A stretch of DNA of 64,000 nucleotides from Uloborus plumipes (Eukaryota > Arthropoda > Arachnida > Araneae > Uloboridae): contig JAXGGA010001116.1 of the NCBI GenBank assembly GCA_038373865.1, positions 62,001-126,000 on the forward strand, given 5' to 3'. The position numbers and the translations under genes were made by a program. How positions within the stretch are numbered: position 1 is the stretch's first letter; the number at the start of each line of letters is the position of its first letter. Under the pieces are notes generated by a model that had not been told where the DNA came from, did not search any database, and worked only from the letters and a program-made list of their open reading frames with translations. Positions 1-11,563 of this stretch are shown piece by piece.

Positions 1-1827
1 ATGCCCGTGGATAAAAAACAGAAAGAAAAAGACGTGTGATACTCAAAAAACAAGGAGAAGGAAACTTACTTTAATTATGAATTTTAAACAATTATAATCT
101 TATGCAACTCATTCAAACTTATCTCTTTCCATATCTATTTCATTCAATTTAACTTCAATTCTCTATTTCAAATTAGACAACTATTTCCCATTACCCTCCA
201 AATGACTTTCATTTTTAAAACTTATTGTGTAGGGAAAAAATACTTTTGTATAAATAAATTAAAGATTTTTTAAGATTTGGATTACTTTTTGAGTGTAGAA
301 ATTTATATGTTATGCAAATTTCATACAACGGGAAATAGGTCTATAATACCGAAAGCCCTCTACATAAACGATAAACTTTTCCCATAACCTTTTACGTTAT
401 TTCCTGAAAGGAATAACGCAACTAAATCAGCTTATTTTATTTACAGTTCAAAATTTGATGGACAACAAAGTTAATTACATGGTAAATTGACAACTTTATT
501 TAATTTGAATTTAGATGATTATGTTAAGAATCTTTTTTCAAGAAAACTTCAAGAAACATTAGCAAAGCAAGGTTTGAGCAAGATCATCTCCGATATCCTC
601 ATTCTTCTTTTTGAACCATAATTGTGTTGAAACTCAAAAACTAATTTGTTATTGGCAACCACGTCAAACATAAGATCATAACTAAGTAAGACTGGGCAAG
701 ACGGAAAGTTTGTAGCATTCACTTAATTGTTCTCCGTTTACTTCAGTTTTAATTAAGTTCGGAAGGTTTGTTCATTATTTTTAATGAAGTTAAATTTATT
801 ACGAAGATTTAGAAACAAGCCAAAGCAGAAATATCAAACGCAATTACAAAGGTAATTTCTGTTTAAACGTTAACTACGAAAATGTTTTGTTTTAAACTGA
901 ACGCTTTTTCTGATAAACGGGAAAAATTATCTCTGAATGTTACAGAGAACTTCGTCATGCTTTAACAGTCAAGGTTAATATCAATCGCTTAAAGCCGGCA
1001 GGCAGACCTTTGAAACCTTGAAAACTCGAATTCGTGTTAACTAATCAATTCACAAACTGTCTTTTTTCAATGCAATTATATAGAACTAGGCTGAAATTCA
1101 GAATATATAATATTTTAATTTTTTAGAGGTTTGTTTTAAAGTGTTATGCAGTAATTAAGTTAACCCATTAAATAAATATTTAAAGCTTTGCTACTCGCTT
1201 ATCAACCCCCCCCCCCCCCCAAAAGTACGTTTTGTCGTAAAACAACTGTCAAACTTACTCATAATTATACAGGGCTACATTGACACATTAGTTGCAAATC
1301 GGCTGAAATTATAGCAGTAACTAGAAATTTAGCTATTTCTTGCCAACTGAACTTGTTTTTTTTCTTGAAACCTTATTTACCAAAAAAAAAAAATCTATAA
1401 CTATATATAAAAAAATCCAAGTTTGATGACGTCAAAGGTCGCGGGTCAAACGCTCTCCCGGCAAATTTACGCAACGTACGATTATGAAAATTGATAAAAA
1501 AATAGTCCGCATACTAATAGTGTGCACTTCGAACGCCGATTTTTAATTTCGTCCTAGATTTCTGAAAAATTAAAACTATGATTCACAGTGTATTCTTCCA
1601 TTTTTTGTGCACTGTATGTCACTTTACTTACGAATGGCAACAGTCTTAAGAATCAAATCTTAAGAACAAGATGTATTCTCGTGATAATTGATATTGTTAT
1701 TAAAATGCATTTTCAGTTGATGAATGCTGAAAAGTTTAAATGAAAATAATGATCGAAATCGTTCCGCAATTCATCAAAAGGTTAAAAAAAGGAATGTATT
1801 TTTTTGTTTCTAATTTTACACACATGA
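1..1827. other. AT-rich non-coding DNA
   Basis: No credible coding sequence or family-level repeat was recognised. The only simple-sequence feature is a 15-base poly-C run at 1206-1220. Short open frames here have no recognisable motif and look like chance. Confidence 0.6.
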
Positions 1828-1829
1828 TA

Positions 1830-3545
1830 GGGGAAAGTTGGGTAAAACCGGGTAGTCGGGAGCAAACCGGGTACCCCCTTCTAGCCTCTGTAAGCGATGC
1901 AATCACGTGAAAAACAGAAGAACTACCTTCCACCTTAATGATGAAGCAGTGGCAATTGCATCAGAACGCAATAGACACGCTTATCTCGTTTCTGTGAAGG
2001 AAATTCTATTTGAGTGGTTTTTGCTTACGATTTTTGAGCAAAACAAAACCGAATTGTACTACGTTCCTGTTTCTGCAAGAATAAAAGTATGTTGCTCTCT
2101 TTGTGCAGCATTTAATTACCTTCATTATCATTGTAAGTATTTGTCTGTAGCGTTCTGTATAGTCAATTGACGCCATGTCTTATGAAAGCTTTATGTGCGG
2201 GGTGAATCCGGGTACTAACCGAGGGGCAAAACCGTGTACCCGGTTTTACCCCTTGATTTTTAAAACATAATAAATCTATTATATAATGAAAAAACAATTT
2301 TTATTTAACCAAATTATTTTACATGAGGTTTTATGAGGTTTCAAGACAAGATATATTAAACAATACTATACAAATATATTAAACAATAATATACAAATAT
2401 TATCTCGGGGGGGGGGGGGTCGGGAATTAAATTTCTTTTGGGGCTGAGGAGAACAGTGTTTATGTTTAAAATTTTTTTTTATTTTAGTGTTTATTTGACC
2501 AATTTGTGTTAAATTACTACAGTCTATTATAGTCCTTATTTTAGGACTCAGGATGCCCAGAGCCTACAAACTCTTTGGCAGTGCCTTTTTGAAAGCAGTT
2601 GTGATGCAAACAGCAACAAATGAATTCAAACAGACAGGCATATATCCACTAAACAGAAACATATTTCCAGAACACATCTTCGCGCCATCACTGACCACAG
2701 ATATACCAATGCCTGAACCAAGACCTAAAGAAAACGCAGAGGAAGCTCCAAGTAGTCCACACAGCCAAGATCAAGACTCTACGAACAATGAAGATTTCAC
2801 ACCTGCATCAAGCGTTCCTAATGTGTCAACACCATCGAATCTAACAGCTTCGGAACCCGAACAAATCAATTTACCCTGCAGTTTTAAGTCCATGTCTCCT
2901 AACCCTAAACCTATTCTAGATGCATCATTCAGAGTTTCACCTTCCAAATTAATGCCTCCACCGTACACTGAGAGAAAGACAAGCGCGAAGGAGGACAAAA
3001 GAAAAGGTAAAACTGTAACTTTGACGGGCTCCCTATACAAATGTCAACTTCAATCTGCACTATGAAGAAAAAGAAAAATGATAGAAAGAAGACCAAAGGT
3101 GGACACAAAAAAAAAAAACCTGATGGAAAGAAAAATGAATCAAAGAAAAGGCAACAGCAAAAAATTAAGTCTAAAGACAGTTAAACTAACTTACAGCTCA
3201 TTAATGTGTCCTGTTATACTAATTGTGATATTTTATGACAGCAGTTAACACGTGTTGCAAAATAAAACTTGAATTTTGTGAAAACTTTTAAATTTTTTAT
3301 TTTCCCATAGCAATAACATATCTACCCGGTTTTACCTCACTAGTGGGGCAAAACCGGGCAAAATGACTTTTTTTACAAAAAAATTTGTAAAAATTCAGAA
3401 AAAAAAACTGAAATGTTTTCAAGACTGCGGTTCCATTAACAGATAAGTAGAGCATACTTTTGCCAAATTTTGTTCCTCTATGTTAAAAACTGTGAGTTTT
3501 GGGAGCCTGCAAACCTTAGGCACCTGGTTTTACCCTACTTTCCCC
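1830..3545 (+). mobile_element. pogo/Tigger-like DNA transposon, internally deleted
   Basis: The ends are inverted repeats: GGGGAAAGTTGGGTAAAACC at 1830, and at 3545 the complement of GGGGAAAGTAGGGTAAAACC, one base different. Both ends abut a TA (1828-1829 and 3546-3547), the usual target duplication of the Tc1/mariner/pogo superfamily. A transposase C-terminal fragment lies on the + strand at 2553-3065, with a polyadenylation signal AATAAA at 3261-3266. The DNA-binding and catalytic parts of the transposase are absent, so the copy is non-autonomous. The terminal motif recurs inside the element at about 2205-2255 (GGGGCAAAACCGTGTACCC followed by its near-complement) and at 3325-3360. A 13-base poly-G tract lies near 2406-2418. 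Confidence 0.8.
2553..3065 (+). pseudogene. Tigger/pogo transposase C-terminal remnant
   Basis: This 170-codon frame begins with residues resembling the end of the DDE superfamily domain of pogo/Tigger transposases: FLKAVVMQTATNEFKQTGIY (about residues 13-32), then PLNRNIFPEHIFAPS. After that comes a Ser/Pro/Thr-rich tail (about 45-140), as in many Tigger proteins. The frame is open upstream to a possible splice acceptor (TTTTAG ending at 2544), so the ATG at 2553 is probably not the ancestral start. A second short frame, 3062-3184, overlaps the stop and is very lysine-rich (KKKKNDRKKTKGG), which suggests a frameshift split off a basic C-terminus. The helix-turn-helix and the DDE residues are missing, so no activity is expected. 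Confidence 0.7.
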
Positions 3546-3547
3546 TA

Positions 3548-3770
3548 CTGTCTGTTTGCGTATTGTGCGCCTGGGAGAAACGGACGCTTCCATCTGAAAA
3601 AGGGGTGATAGGTTTAGGATGCGCACAACCCGATGCCTTCAGCTTTTGTTCGCTTTCTACTTCCTCGTTGCTTTTCCCTCCCTATTTCGAGAAAGTCCGA
3701 AGAGACTTCGCGCGTGCGCAGATGAAGCGGAGGTCGCACGAACAAATTTTAGACAGTAAACATATTTGTA
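3548..3770. promoter_or_regulatory. CpG-richer patch with NRF1-like motif
   Basis: This stretch is visibly richer in G, C and CpG than its surroundings. It contains CGCGCGTGCGCAGATG at about 3709-3724, close to the NRF1 (alpha-Pal) consensus GCGCAYGCGC. Such motifs mark TATA-less promoters in animals. No exon could be assigned downstream, so this is a promoter-like candidate only. The frame running through it (3470-3832) has no recognisable domain. Confidence 0.25.
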
Positions 3771-5089
3771 TCGCTTTCAATAATTTTCGTATTTTAAAAT
3801 TATCGTTTTTAACATTTTCGTATCGTTTTTAATCTTTGCGATTTTTTTTTGTTTTATTTATTGTTACTCTTTTTCTTCAAAGCCACTACCAAAGAAACTA
3901 CCTATTTGGCATTTGGTTATACCATGGATTAATTTGTCTCTTTAACGGATTTTTGAAAAAAGGTCGAGGTGAGGATTGAAACAAGACAAACTAGTGGTTG
4001 AAAAAAGTTTCAAATCTGGTTACCGCTCTGCACTTTTGGATTCGGATATTACATGGTTGTACGTAGAGCCGCTACATAGACCTTAGTCTATATAGGGGCC
4101 TTAGTTGGACGTGTCCAAAAAGCCTGGGACACAAATTTTTTTTGGCCCTCTAGCGGCGTTTATGGCGTAATCAAAATGGCCGCCAAAGTTTTGGATAAGG
4201 TTCTACTTTTCCAAAACTTTGGTAAAGTAGACTGTGTAACTCGGCTTTGCATTTTAAAAGTAACCTATATGATTAGTGATTCTTATTCAAGAGAAAACGT
4301 GCTTTCTAACGGTATGCTTGAAAATATTAGTAACATTCATAATAACAGAAGTATTTGCAACGTAATCAGATTTTCTGATTTTTTTTCTTTAAGATTTTGA
4401 AGTATTTTGCTAAATAACTTAGAATCCGTAATATGAAGTTATAAACGTGTTACAACTTCTTGTTAAGCAAAAAATTTCCTTTCGAATGGTATATATGACT
4501 TCTACTTCATCATAAAAAGTTGCTGAAAATCTGCTAAAACAAAACAGCATAGCAGAGTTAGGCGTTATGGCAAAAAGGAATTGAACGTCTTTATAATTGT
4601 TTAAGTAACAAAAGAGTATTTATGGTAATTTTTGACGTACTCAAATATATATTCTATCTTTTTAGGGAGAAGTGTAAAAAAGATTTTTAACAATTGGTAC
4701 AATAAAAAAAGGAAAGATCGATACGAGAGTACTTTGACATTTTTGAGGTTTTTTAATTTAATACTTACAAACCTAGGTTTTTAATGTAATACTTACAAAA
4801 TCTTAAGAAAGTTCAAAGTAGTCAGTTGAATGCACTTTTTTAGACGAATTTCCTACACATTTAATTCTTATAATAAGCAAATTTCCAGTAAGAGTGTGGC
4901 ACAAATTTCATGAATTGGAAGTAATTTTCTGTTTTTTTCCAAAACCATACTCAACCCATAGCTCTTAAATGCCTTGTATTTGTGGACACTGAAGTTGAAT
5001 TCACTCACAGAAAACTAATTCCAAGTATGGTTTTTTGAAGATGATCTGAGATCAACAATAGTATAAGACCACGAACAATGAAAAGGGTA

Positions 5090-5520
5090 ATGTTTGCCCT
5101 TTTGCTTCGGAAGTACGAATTTCTCAAAGCCATCAAGTTGGAAGGATGGAAGACAACAAAAGTGAACTGGTATACCACGAAATGTCTTCCAGAAAACATT
5201 AAAAGAAAGAAGTTAGTGTAAGATGACCCATGCTTCAGCATAACAATGCATCTTCTCTTTCAGGTAGATTAACACTTGAGTTTCTTGAACAAAAACAAAT
5301 TAAAGTGATAAGACATCCACCTTATTTTACGAATCTGATTACCTGTGACTTTCGGTTATATTTTAATCTAAAAAAGAACTTGCGTGGACTTCGCTTTCAT
5401 TAAAAAGATATTGATTGAGCTACCAAACATATTTTTTCATTGACTCCAAGAAAGAAGTGGCTCGAAGAATTAGATCTGTGGAAAATTCGTCTAAAAAAGT
5501 ACATTCAACTTGCTACTTTG
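5090..5520 (+). pseudogene. Decayed mariner-family transposase (C-terminal half)
   Basis: Reading through stops and frameshifts, this region gives fragments in the right order for a Tc1/mariner DDE/D transposase: a VNWYTTKCLPENIKRKK segment, a DDPCFSITM segment where the family has the second catalytic Asp, then FLEQKQIKVIRHPPYF and CDFRLYFNLKKNLRGLRF (family: HPPYSPDLAPCDF.LFPKLK..L.G.RF, with the third Asp). It ends with WLEELDLWKIRLKKYIQL, like the mariner C-terminus. Several in-frame stops (for example just before DDPCF) show it is dead. It sits in the centre and right arm of the surrounding palindrome. The subfamily is not assigned. Confidence 0.65.
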
Positions 5521-5915
5521 AACTTTCTTAATATTTTGTAAGTATTACTTTAAAAACCTAGGTATATCTCAAAAATGTCAGAGTACTCTCGTATCAATCT
5601 TTCCTTTATTTTTTATTCTTATACCAATTGTTAAAAATCTTTTTTACACTTCTCCCTAAAAAGATAGAATATATTTTCGAGTACGTCAAAAATTACCATA
5701 AATACTTTTGTTACTTAAACAATTATTAAGACGTTCAATTCCTTTTTGCCATAACGCCTAACTCTGCTATGCTGTTTTGTTTTAGCAGATTTTCAGCAAC
5801 TTTTTATGATAAAGTAGAAGTTATATATAGCATTCGAAAGGAATTTTTTTGATTAACAAGAGATTGCAACACGTTTTAATCTAATATTACGGATTCTAAG
5901 TTATTTAGCAAAATA

Positions 5916-7206
5916 CCGTAAAATGGGGTTAATCGGAACACTTTTCAGCTTTGATTGTAAAAAAAAGCAGTTAAAAGATTTTTTTTTAATTTTATTTTTT
6001 GGATAAAAACTTCGGTCTTGATTTACTTTTGATATTCCAAGCAAAGACAAAAGATTTTGAACAATTACTATTAAAATATATAGCAAATTATGGGTGTTCC
6101 GAATCACCCCGCTGATAGGGGTCAATCGGAACACTTGTTAAAATTTTTATTTTTTTCAATTTAATCTGTAATAGGTCTCACAAACATGACTAATATTGAT
6201 GGGGGAGAATAAGAACAGATAATTACTGTCAAATAAATGTATAATTTCAGTACCAGTAAACGTTTATAATTTGTGAAAATTCAAAATAATTTTGAACTTA
6301 TGAAAAATGAAAAGTAATTTTAAGAAATACTTTTGAATTGAAATACAAAGATTTAACATGAATGGAAGTCACTCATATCGTCCACAAATATGTACTTGTC
6401 CTTAAAACTTGCAATTGTGACTTGGCTTAAGTTTTTTCATAACATCTCCTGGGATGAACTCTACCTTTTCTTTAGTTTTTTGAAATTTCTGGGTTTCGGG
6501 GATTGTCCTGAAAGATTTTTTCGCTTATTCATCACTGTCTGTGTGCTGGACGTTTACTACATAAAGTCTATGTGACTTTCCCCCTTTTATTTTAAGTAAA
6601 AAGAAGTCTCCTGGAGAAAAAATCTTTTGAAATCTGCAACTTTTGTCATTCTAAGATCTAGTTGCTCACGAGAAGGGATAAACAGTAATAAATCCTTGTC
6701 CTTGTCTTGATTAGAAGAATTAGGGTTAGAATCTTGATTTTTCAAACAGTTTCCTTCAAATAAGTTTGAATTGGAACAACAGAACTAAGTGTTCCGATTC
6801 ACCCCGCAAATTTTTTTCCTATGGCATTTTTCAGAATTCTTCACTTTTATGACACAATTTATAAAAAATGTAAATTCTAATGTGGTATTCTGTTGTTCAG
6901 ATACATGTATAATTGAAACATACCACTCATAGTTTTAAATATAAGAAGGTTTGTTCTTGCATATGAAGTTTTGCAGTCTATGAAAATGTGATGTTTTCTA
7001 GCATTCAACGTGCAGCCCTCTTTAGAAGCCAGTAGCGTTGCCAGATTGACAAAAGTAATTTTTTCCTACTTCTTATGATCTTACCTTTCTAAAAAAAAAA
7101 TTCATGGCGAAAAATACTCAATAGTATATTTATGAAGAATTTCTTTGTACGGTCGGGAAGTTCTGTTCCGATTGACCCCGCTGTTCCTATACACCCCATT
7201 TTACGG
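5916..7206 (-). mobile_element. pogo/Tigger-like element nested in the mariner palindrome
   Basis: The terminal inverted repeats are CCGTAAAATGGGGT at 5916 and its complement ending at 7206 (CACCCCATTTTACGG). TA is duplicated at 5914-5915 and 7207-7208. Removing the element rejoins the host palindrome arm exactly (AGCAAAATA to CTTCAAAATCTT), which proves insertion after the palindrome formed. The subterminal motif TGTTCCGATTSACCCCGC recurs inside: near 6090-6135 as an inverted pair, at about 6788-6808, and near the right end at about 7160-7185. A decayed transposase tail lies on the minus strand. Confidence 0.8.
6370..6790 (-). pseudogene. Tigger-like transposase C-terminal remnant
   Basis: On the minus strand, from about 6790 down to 6370, the broken translation includes SNQDKDKDLLLFIPSREQLD, then PGDFFLLKIKGGKSHRLYVV, then NVQHTDSDE followed by a stop, then FRTIPETQKFQKTKEKVEFI. 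The GDFFLLK...KSHRLYVV pattern resembles the short C-terminal domain found after the DDE domain in some arthropod Tigger/jerky-like transposases. At least two in-frame stops and probable frameshifts are present, so it is a relic. The assignment rests on eye-matching of one motif and its position inside a TA-flanked element. Confidence 0.45.
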
Positions 7207-7715
7207 TACTTCAAAATCTTAAAGAAAAAAATCGGAAAATCTGATTATGTTGCAAATCTTTCTGTTATTATGAATGTTACTAATATTTACAAGCATACCG
7301 TTAGAAAGCACGTTTTCTCCTGAATAAGAATCACTTACTTTTAAAATGCAAAGCCGAGTTATACAGGGAAAAGTGGAACTTTATCCAAAACTTTGGCGGC
7401 CATTTTGATTACGCCATAAACGCCGCTAGAGGGTCAAAAAAAATTTGTGTCCCAGGCTTTTTGAACACGTCCAACTAATACCTCTATATAGACTAAAGTC
7501 TTTATAGCGGCTCTACGTCTACGAGAACACTTCTTTATTTTAACTGTTTTTTAAAGATGAAAATGCATAAATTGTGAAAAATAATTTGGAGAGATTCATT
7601 GATGTAGCAAAGTGGAAAACATCTGAGCAATGTTGTTCTCAAAGTATGTAGAAAAACAAATTATTCACCTGGATACAAAAATTAGAAACCCTTAACTTAT
7701 ATTAATAAATAAATA

Positions 7716-8407
7716 CAGTCGAGTCTCCATATAACGAACACTCTATTTAGCGAAGTTCTCTATATAACGAAGCATGTTCTGCGACACAGAAAGTTTAAGT
7801 AAAAAAGCATGTAAATTTGTCTCCCTTTAACGAATATCAAATGGCCCAATTTCTCTATTGCGAAGTTTTTATGGGAGAAAGTGTCAATGCTCTGGAAGAT
7901 AGAAGTCTTTCTTCTACTGCTTTTGTGAAGGCTTACTTCACACATGTGAAGAATCATTTCACACATGTGAAGAAGTTTATGAGCAACGTGTTTCCAAAGT
8001 GCAGCAAACAATCACGGACTATTTTCAAAGTGAAACTAGTGTCGCCGACCAAGTTCAGGTCTGGTTCTTTTAATTTATTAATGTAAAAATTTGCAAAAAT
8101 TCACCAATTATACTACAGATGCAAGTAGCATTCCTGATACAATTTAATAGGTTAATAAATTAATTTAATTAGCTTTATTTTTTAATTCATTCACTGCGTT
8201 ACATTTATAACTTTAAAATATGCACAGTATTTATGCATTTATTCCAAAAATAGTAAAGTGAGAATTAACCTAATGTTCTACTTACACATGTATAGCCCCT
8301 ATTGAAAAATTAAGCATATAAATTTACTATTTTCTTTATAGCGAAGTTTCTGTATAACGAAACTTTTCAATGGTCCCTTGCGACTTCGTTATATGGAGAC
8401 TCGACTG
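7716..8407 (+). mobile_element. Tigger-like non-autonomous element
   Basis: The terminal inverted repeats are CAGTCGAGTCTCCATATAAC at 7716 and its exact complement at 8407, flanked by TA at 7714-7715 and 8408-8409. The CAGTCGAGTCTC...ATAACGAA end is a typical pogo/Tigger terminus. Subterminal copies of the motif TATAACGAAG or TATAGCGAAG follow each end (7767, 8338, 8353). The interior keeps the last codons of a transposase. Confidence 0.85.
7903..8073 (+). pseudogene. Tigger transposase extreme C-terminus
   Basis: The frame open from 7903 to the stop at 8071-8073 reads ...LLHTCEESFHTCEEVYEQRV followed by SKVQQTITDYFQSETSVADQ. The QQTITDYF motif is characteristic of Tigger-type transposase C-termini, and a short HTCEE duplication precedes it. 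A stop codon at 7900-7902 closes the frame upstream. Only the tail survived the internal deletion that produced this element. A longer overlapping frame (7817-8086) is a shadow. Confidence 0.6.
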
Positions 8408-8492
8408 TATATATGTATATGAATATTTATGAATACATGAATATTCTTTCGCATTTTAGTTTCTTTTTACAAGTCATGTCTCCCTTCTACTA

Positions 8493-8780
8493 CAAGGGCG
8501 GATACAAGGGAGAGGCGATGGGGGGCGATCGCCCCTCCCTTGAGGGGCTCTTCTCTAGCAGTTTTTAGATTTTAAAGTTCAGAAAAGGCAATTTTAGTTG
8601 ATCTTTAATGATATTAAGGGAAAGGGTGGGGATTCGGGGCTCTTTGGAAATTTTTAGAAATGGAGGACCAAAATATTTGTAATCAACATGTGTTAACAAG
8701 AATGCATGGTTGAAGAAAATAGGCAAGTAAGAAAAAAAATCAATCGCCCCTCTCTTGGAACATTTCTGGATCCGCCCTTG
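8493..8780. mobile_element. hAT-type MITE
   Basis: A 288 bp element with ends CAAGGGCGGATACA and its near-complement TGGATCCGCCCTTG. It is flanked by a perfect 8 bp duplication TTCTACTA (8485-8492 and 8781-8788), the target-site size of hAT transposons. It has no coding capacity. A GGCGATCGCCCC palindrome lies near the left end and CAATCGCCCCTCTC near the right. Confidence 0.85.
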
Positions 8781-8788
8781 TTCTACTA

Positions 8789-10109
8789 GTAGGACGCAAT
8801 TGTCTTGTGCATTTTTTAATGTAAAAACTTAGAGCAAGGCTAACATATTAGATGCTACAAACACTAAATCAAACTAGCCAATCAAACAAAAGAGAAATTT
8901 AAGACTGATTAGTCTTTGAAGGCATGACTTAGCACTTTCTCTATCTTCTGATAGAAAGATGGACAACTATTTGACACATTAATTTTATGCTCCCTTTTCT
9001 CCTAAGAATAGAAATCAGTTCTCTAGAGAAAGAAGATGACACACAGGTCATGTTTACCACCACCAACGGAGCGTGTTACCGACCCCACCCTGAGAGTTGA
9101 TCGATCCCAATAATTCGTTTCCGGTGAAGTAGTAGAATGATTGGTCAAGAAGAAATAAAGGCTAAGACGGCACGTGTCTGGCAATGAAAAGATAAATGAA
9201 TTTATCTCATAATACAATAACGAAGAAAACTTTGCAGGAGAAAAAAAACTCAATTCTCTAAATTATATTAAAATATTAAAAATATTAAAAAAAAAAGTAT
9301 TGTCAGTTTTAAATTTATGAGTTTGTATTATGCTCAGAGAAGTGATTTAGTTTGGCTCTGATAATTTAACTTCCGATTGAGTAAGGCTTGGAAGATTCCC
9401 TTTGTTAAAATAGGGATGATGAAAGTCCGTATAAGTAAAAGTAACGATTTTTAGGGTTGTGTTAAAGAATTTCCCCGGTTTCAATTTCAAACCAAACATT
9501 CATGGACTCGTCCGAGGTCAAGCACCAAGTTACCAGAGTCAAATTTTCTGTTTTTGTTTACAAAAAGAGAAATAATATCAGTCAAGTTTTTAGGAGAATG
9601 AATAAATTATAAAAACATGAAATGCATTATTTTAATGAAAATTCATTTTCAAGAAAGATGGTATTAAAAACCTTCAAAGAAAGAAAACGAACCTTAAAAT
9701 ATTATTTTATTAAAAGTAAAAATAAGCTATCTTCATGAAGTTTAATCTTTTCTCTACAGTAAATATTAAAATACTTTCTATTAATTTTATTTATTTATTT
9801 ATTTTTTGGTACATTGTACGGTTGGTTAGAACTAGACTCAAAAATCATGCACCATGTGTTTGCTATGCAGCTAAATTCTAAGAAACCTGTTTTCCATTTC
9901 ACGGATTTAACAACAATATTTCGCTGAAATAATTTTGAATACATATTTTGGCAATAAAATATCACTAAAGAGTCATTGGTTCTAGTCGACAAAATCTACC
10001 TTATAAAATTTAAAACTCTTAAAAAATTGAGAAAACAATTTTAACTGAATACTGACAAAAAGCTTCACTCTAAACACCTGTAACTATTCCTAAAAATAGC
10101 TCTCATTTG
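8789..10109. other. Non-coding, nothing recognised
   Basis: AT-rich sequence without supported genes. A slightly GC-richer patch at 9040-9140 (GGGATCGATC on the minus strand) weakly recalls a polymerase III B box, but no matching A box could be placed. Confidence 0.5.
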
Positions 10110-11360
10110 TCCATATGTGCTGCTGCAGATCCGCTGTCCCGTAAAACAATAGGATTTTATCCACTTATCGATTTATTGACAGAAACACGATTCCCGATGA
10201 TGTTGACATTGGTAGCTTCAATTGATACCAGTGGATAACAAGGCATTACGTTACTGAATTGACTCGTAAAACGAGGGTCAAAGTCCTCGTTCAGATAAAT
10301 ACGGAAGGCAATGTGGGTTAAGTATTCAGTGTACTACGATTTTGTGGATCAAGGTTAAATCGTTCATCCGGAAAAATAATACATGGGTGCGGCATCGACG
10401 GGGTGCTCGGAAAGTCAGGTATCTTGAAGAAAACTTAGGATGTAATGAGCATATGCAAAACATAATGCTTGAGGATACATGATTATAGAGTAGACCCTCA
10501 TTTTTCGCGGGTTTAATTTATACTTAGTTGATTGTTCATGGTTTAAGATTTGACGACTTTTTTTTGTTATACGCAAATGAGTTTTGATTTGACTGGGATG
10601 CAGCATTGCAAGCAGATAAAGCTATTTCGTCTTTCAAAATCTAAACTCACTGAGATTTGTTTGTTGTTTGTTTCAAACGGGGCTAAGTGTTGGTTTCGAA
10701 CTATGTGCAGACCTTGTGTATGCCCCGAGACCTGTAAGTATTCTTTCATGTGGCACCACTACCGGCGGAGGACATCGCCACCAGTGTTTTGACGACCAGT
10801 TTCATCATTAGATGGAGACACCTGGGCTCTAATCGATGCGAAACTGCACTAGGAATTGAATTTTGCTAAGAGGTACTCTGTGCCTAACGAGTACTTAGGG
10901 ATTTCGTACATGCCCCATAATCATGTTGTCGATTTTTTGCGTCTTGAAAATCCACCGACTGGAATCAAGTTTGATCCTAAGCCTTTGGGCTTGAGAGGTC
11001 AGCGTCTTAAGCACTATGCCACTCTGTGAGGCAAAACCACTGAAAGTTCAGACGACAGGCAATGAACTGCAGTTTGGCGTACTAATAAGTGACCTTGGAC
11101 TAATGGAGACATATTTTGAGATTGGTTATGGAGCTCTTTCTCAGAAGCAAAGCTAGAGAACTCATACAGTTAAGATCTTTTAGAATAATCGAATAGGACG
11201 ACCAACGAAGATCCTGACGTCGATGAGAGAGAACCAAAAACGTTTACATGGAAAGTTCTTATCCATTCCTTGACAGTGGCAATTATGATCTTTCCAACTT
11301 GTTAGTGAAGGAAGATACAGTCATAGGAGTGACGCGTGTAACCATGGGTGCATTAACACT
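10110..11360 (+). pseudogene. Decayed coding tract of unknown origin
   Basis: Several coding-like stretches follow one another on the + strand in changing frames. Examples are ADPLSRKTIGFYPLIDLLTE then TRFPMMLTLVASIDTSG (about 10130-10235), the frame 10550-10792 containing FRTMCRPCVCPETCKYSFMW, a run near 10865-11025 (NEYLGISYMPHNHVVDFLRL, then LENPPTGIKFDPKPLGLRGQ), FGVLISDLGLMETYFEIGYG near 11080-11140, and YPFLDSGNYDLSNLLVKEDT near 11255-11310. Amino-acid composition, local GC rise and repeated stop-free runs distinguish it from the flanks. I do not recognise the family: it is not a DDE transposase, integrase or reverse transcriptase that I can identify. An old viral insertion or a host pseudogene are both possible. 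Stops and frameshifts throughout mean it is not functional. Confidence 0.4.
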
Positions 11361-11563
11361 TTAAAAGGAATTAGGGAGAAAAATAATTAAATTACTGCCT
11401 TAAGACTATCATAAACAGCTATTTTTCCGTATAAACATTAAGTTTATAAAGTTTTCTTTATGCGCATAGTGCACATGTATCGAAATAATTACAAAATGTA
11501 CTTTATTTTCTTTAGAATGAAATGCTTTCTTTATCTTGGGAACTTAACTCCTTTTTTAACACT

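Larger units (their letters stand above)
4061..7518. mobile_element. Mariner-derived long palindrome (foldback element)
   Basis: Sequence from 4061 (ACGTAGAGCCGCTA) is repeated in inverted orientation up to 7518. Once the nested element at 5916-7206 is removed, arms of roughly 800 bp (4061-4851 versus 5485-5915 plus 7207-7518) match with scattered differences. Shared blocks include CCTGGGACACAAATTT, GCCCTCTAGCGGCGTTTATG (near-match in the other arm) and the GAGAAGTGTAAAAAAGATTT region. The centre encodes a decayed mariner transposase read left to right. Its C-terminal end lies within the right arm, so both arms appear to derive from the 3' end of a mariner-like element. The target duplication at the outer ends is not clear. 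Confidence 0.7.

Noticed and set aside
2771..3040. 89-codon minus-strand frame
   Set aside because: Shadow of the transposase remnant on the opposite strand (2553-3065).
5901..6134. 77-codon minus-strand frame with hydrophobic stretches
   Set aside because: It spans the left terminal repeat of the nested pogo-like element and its subterminal repeats, has biased AT-derived composition and no family signature.
9023..9253. Possible tRNA-like or SINE sequence on the minus strand (GGGATCGATC)
   Set aside because: A B-box-like decamer alone; no A box, arms or anticodon loop could be placed.
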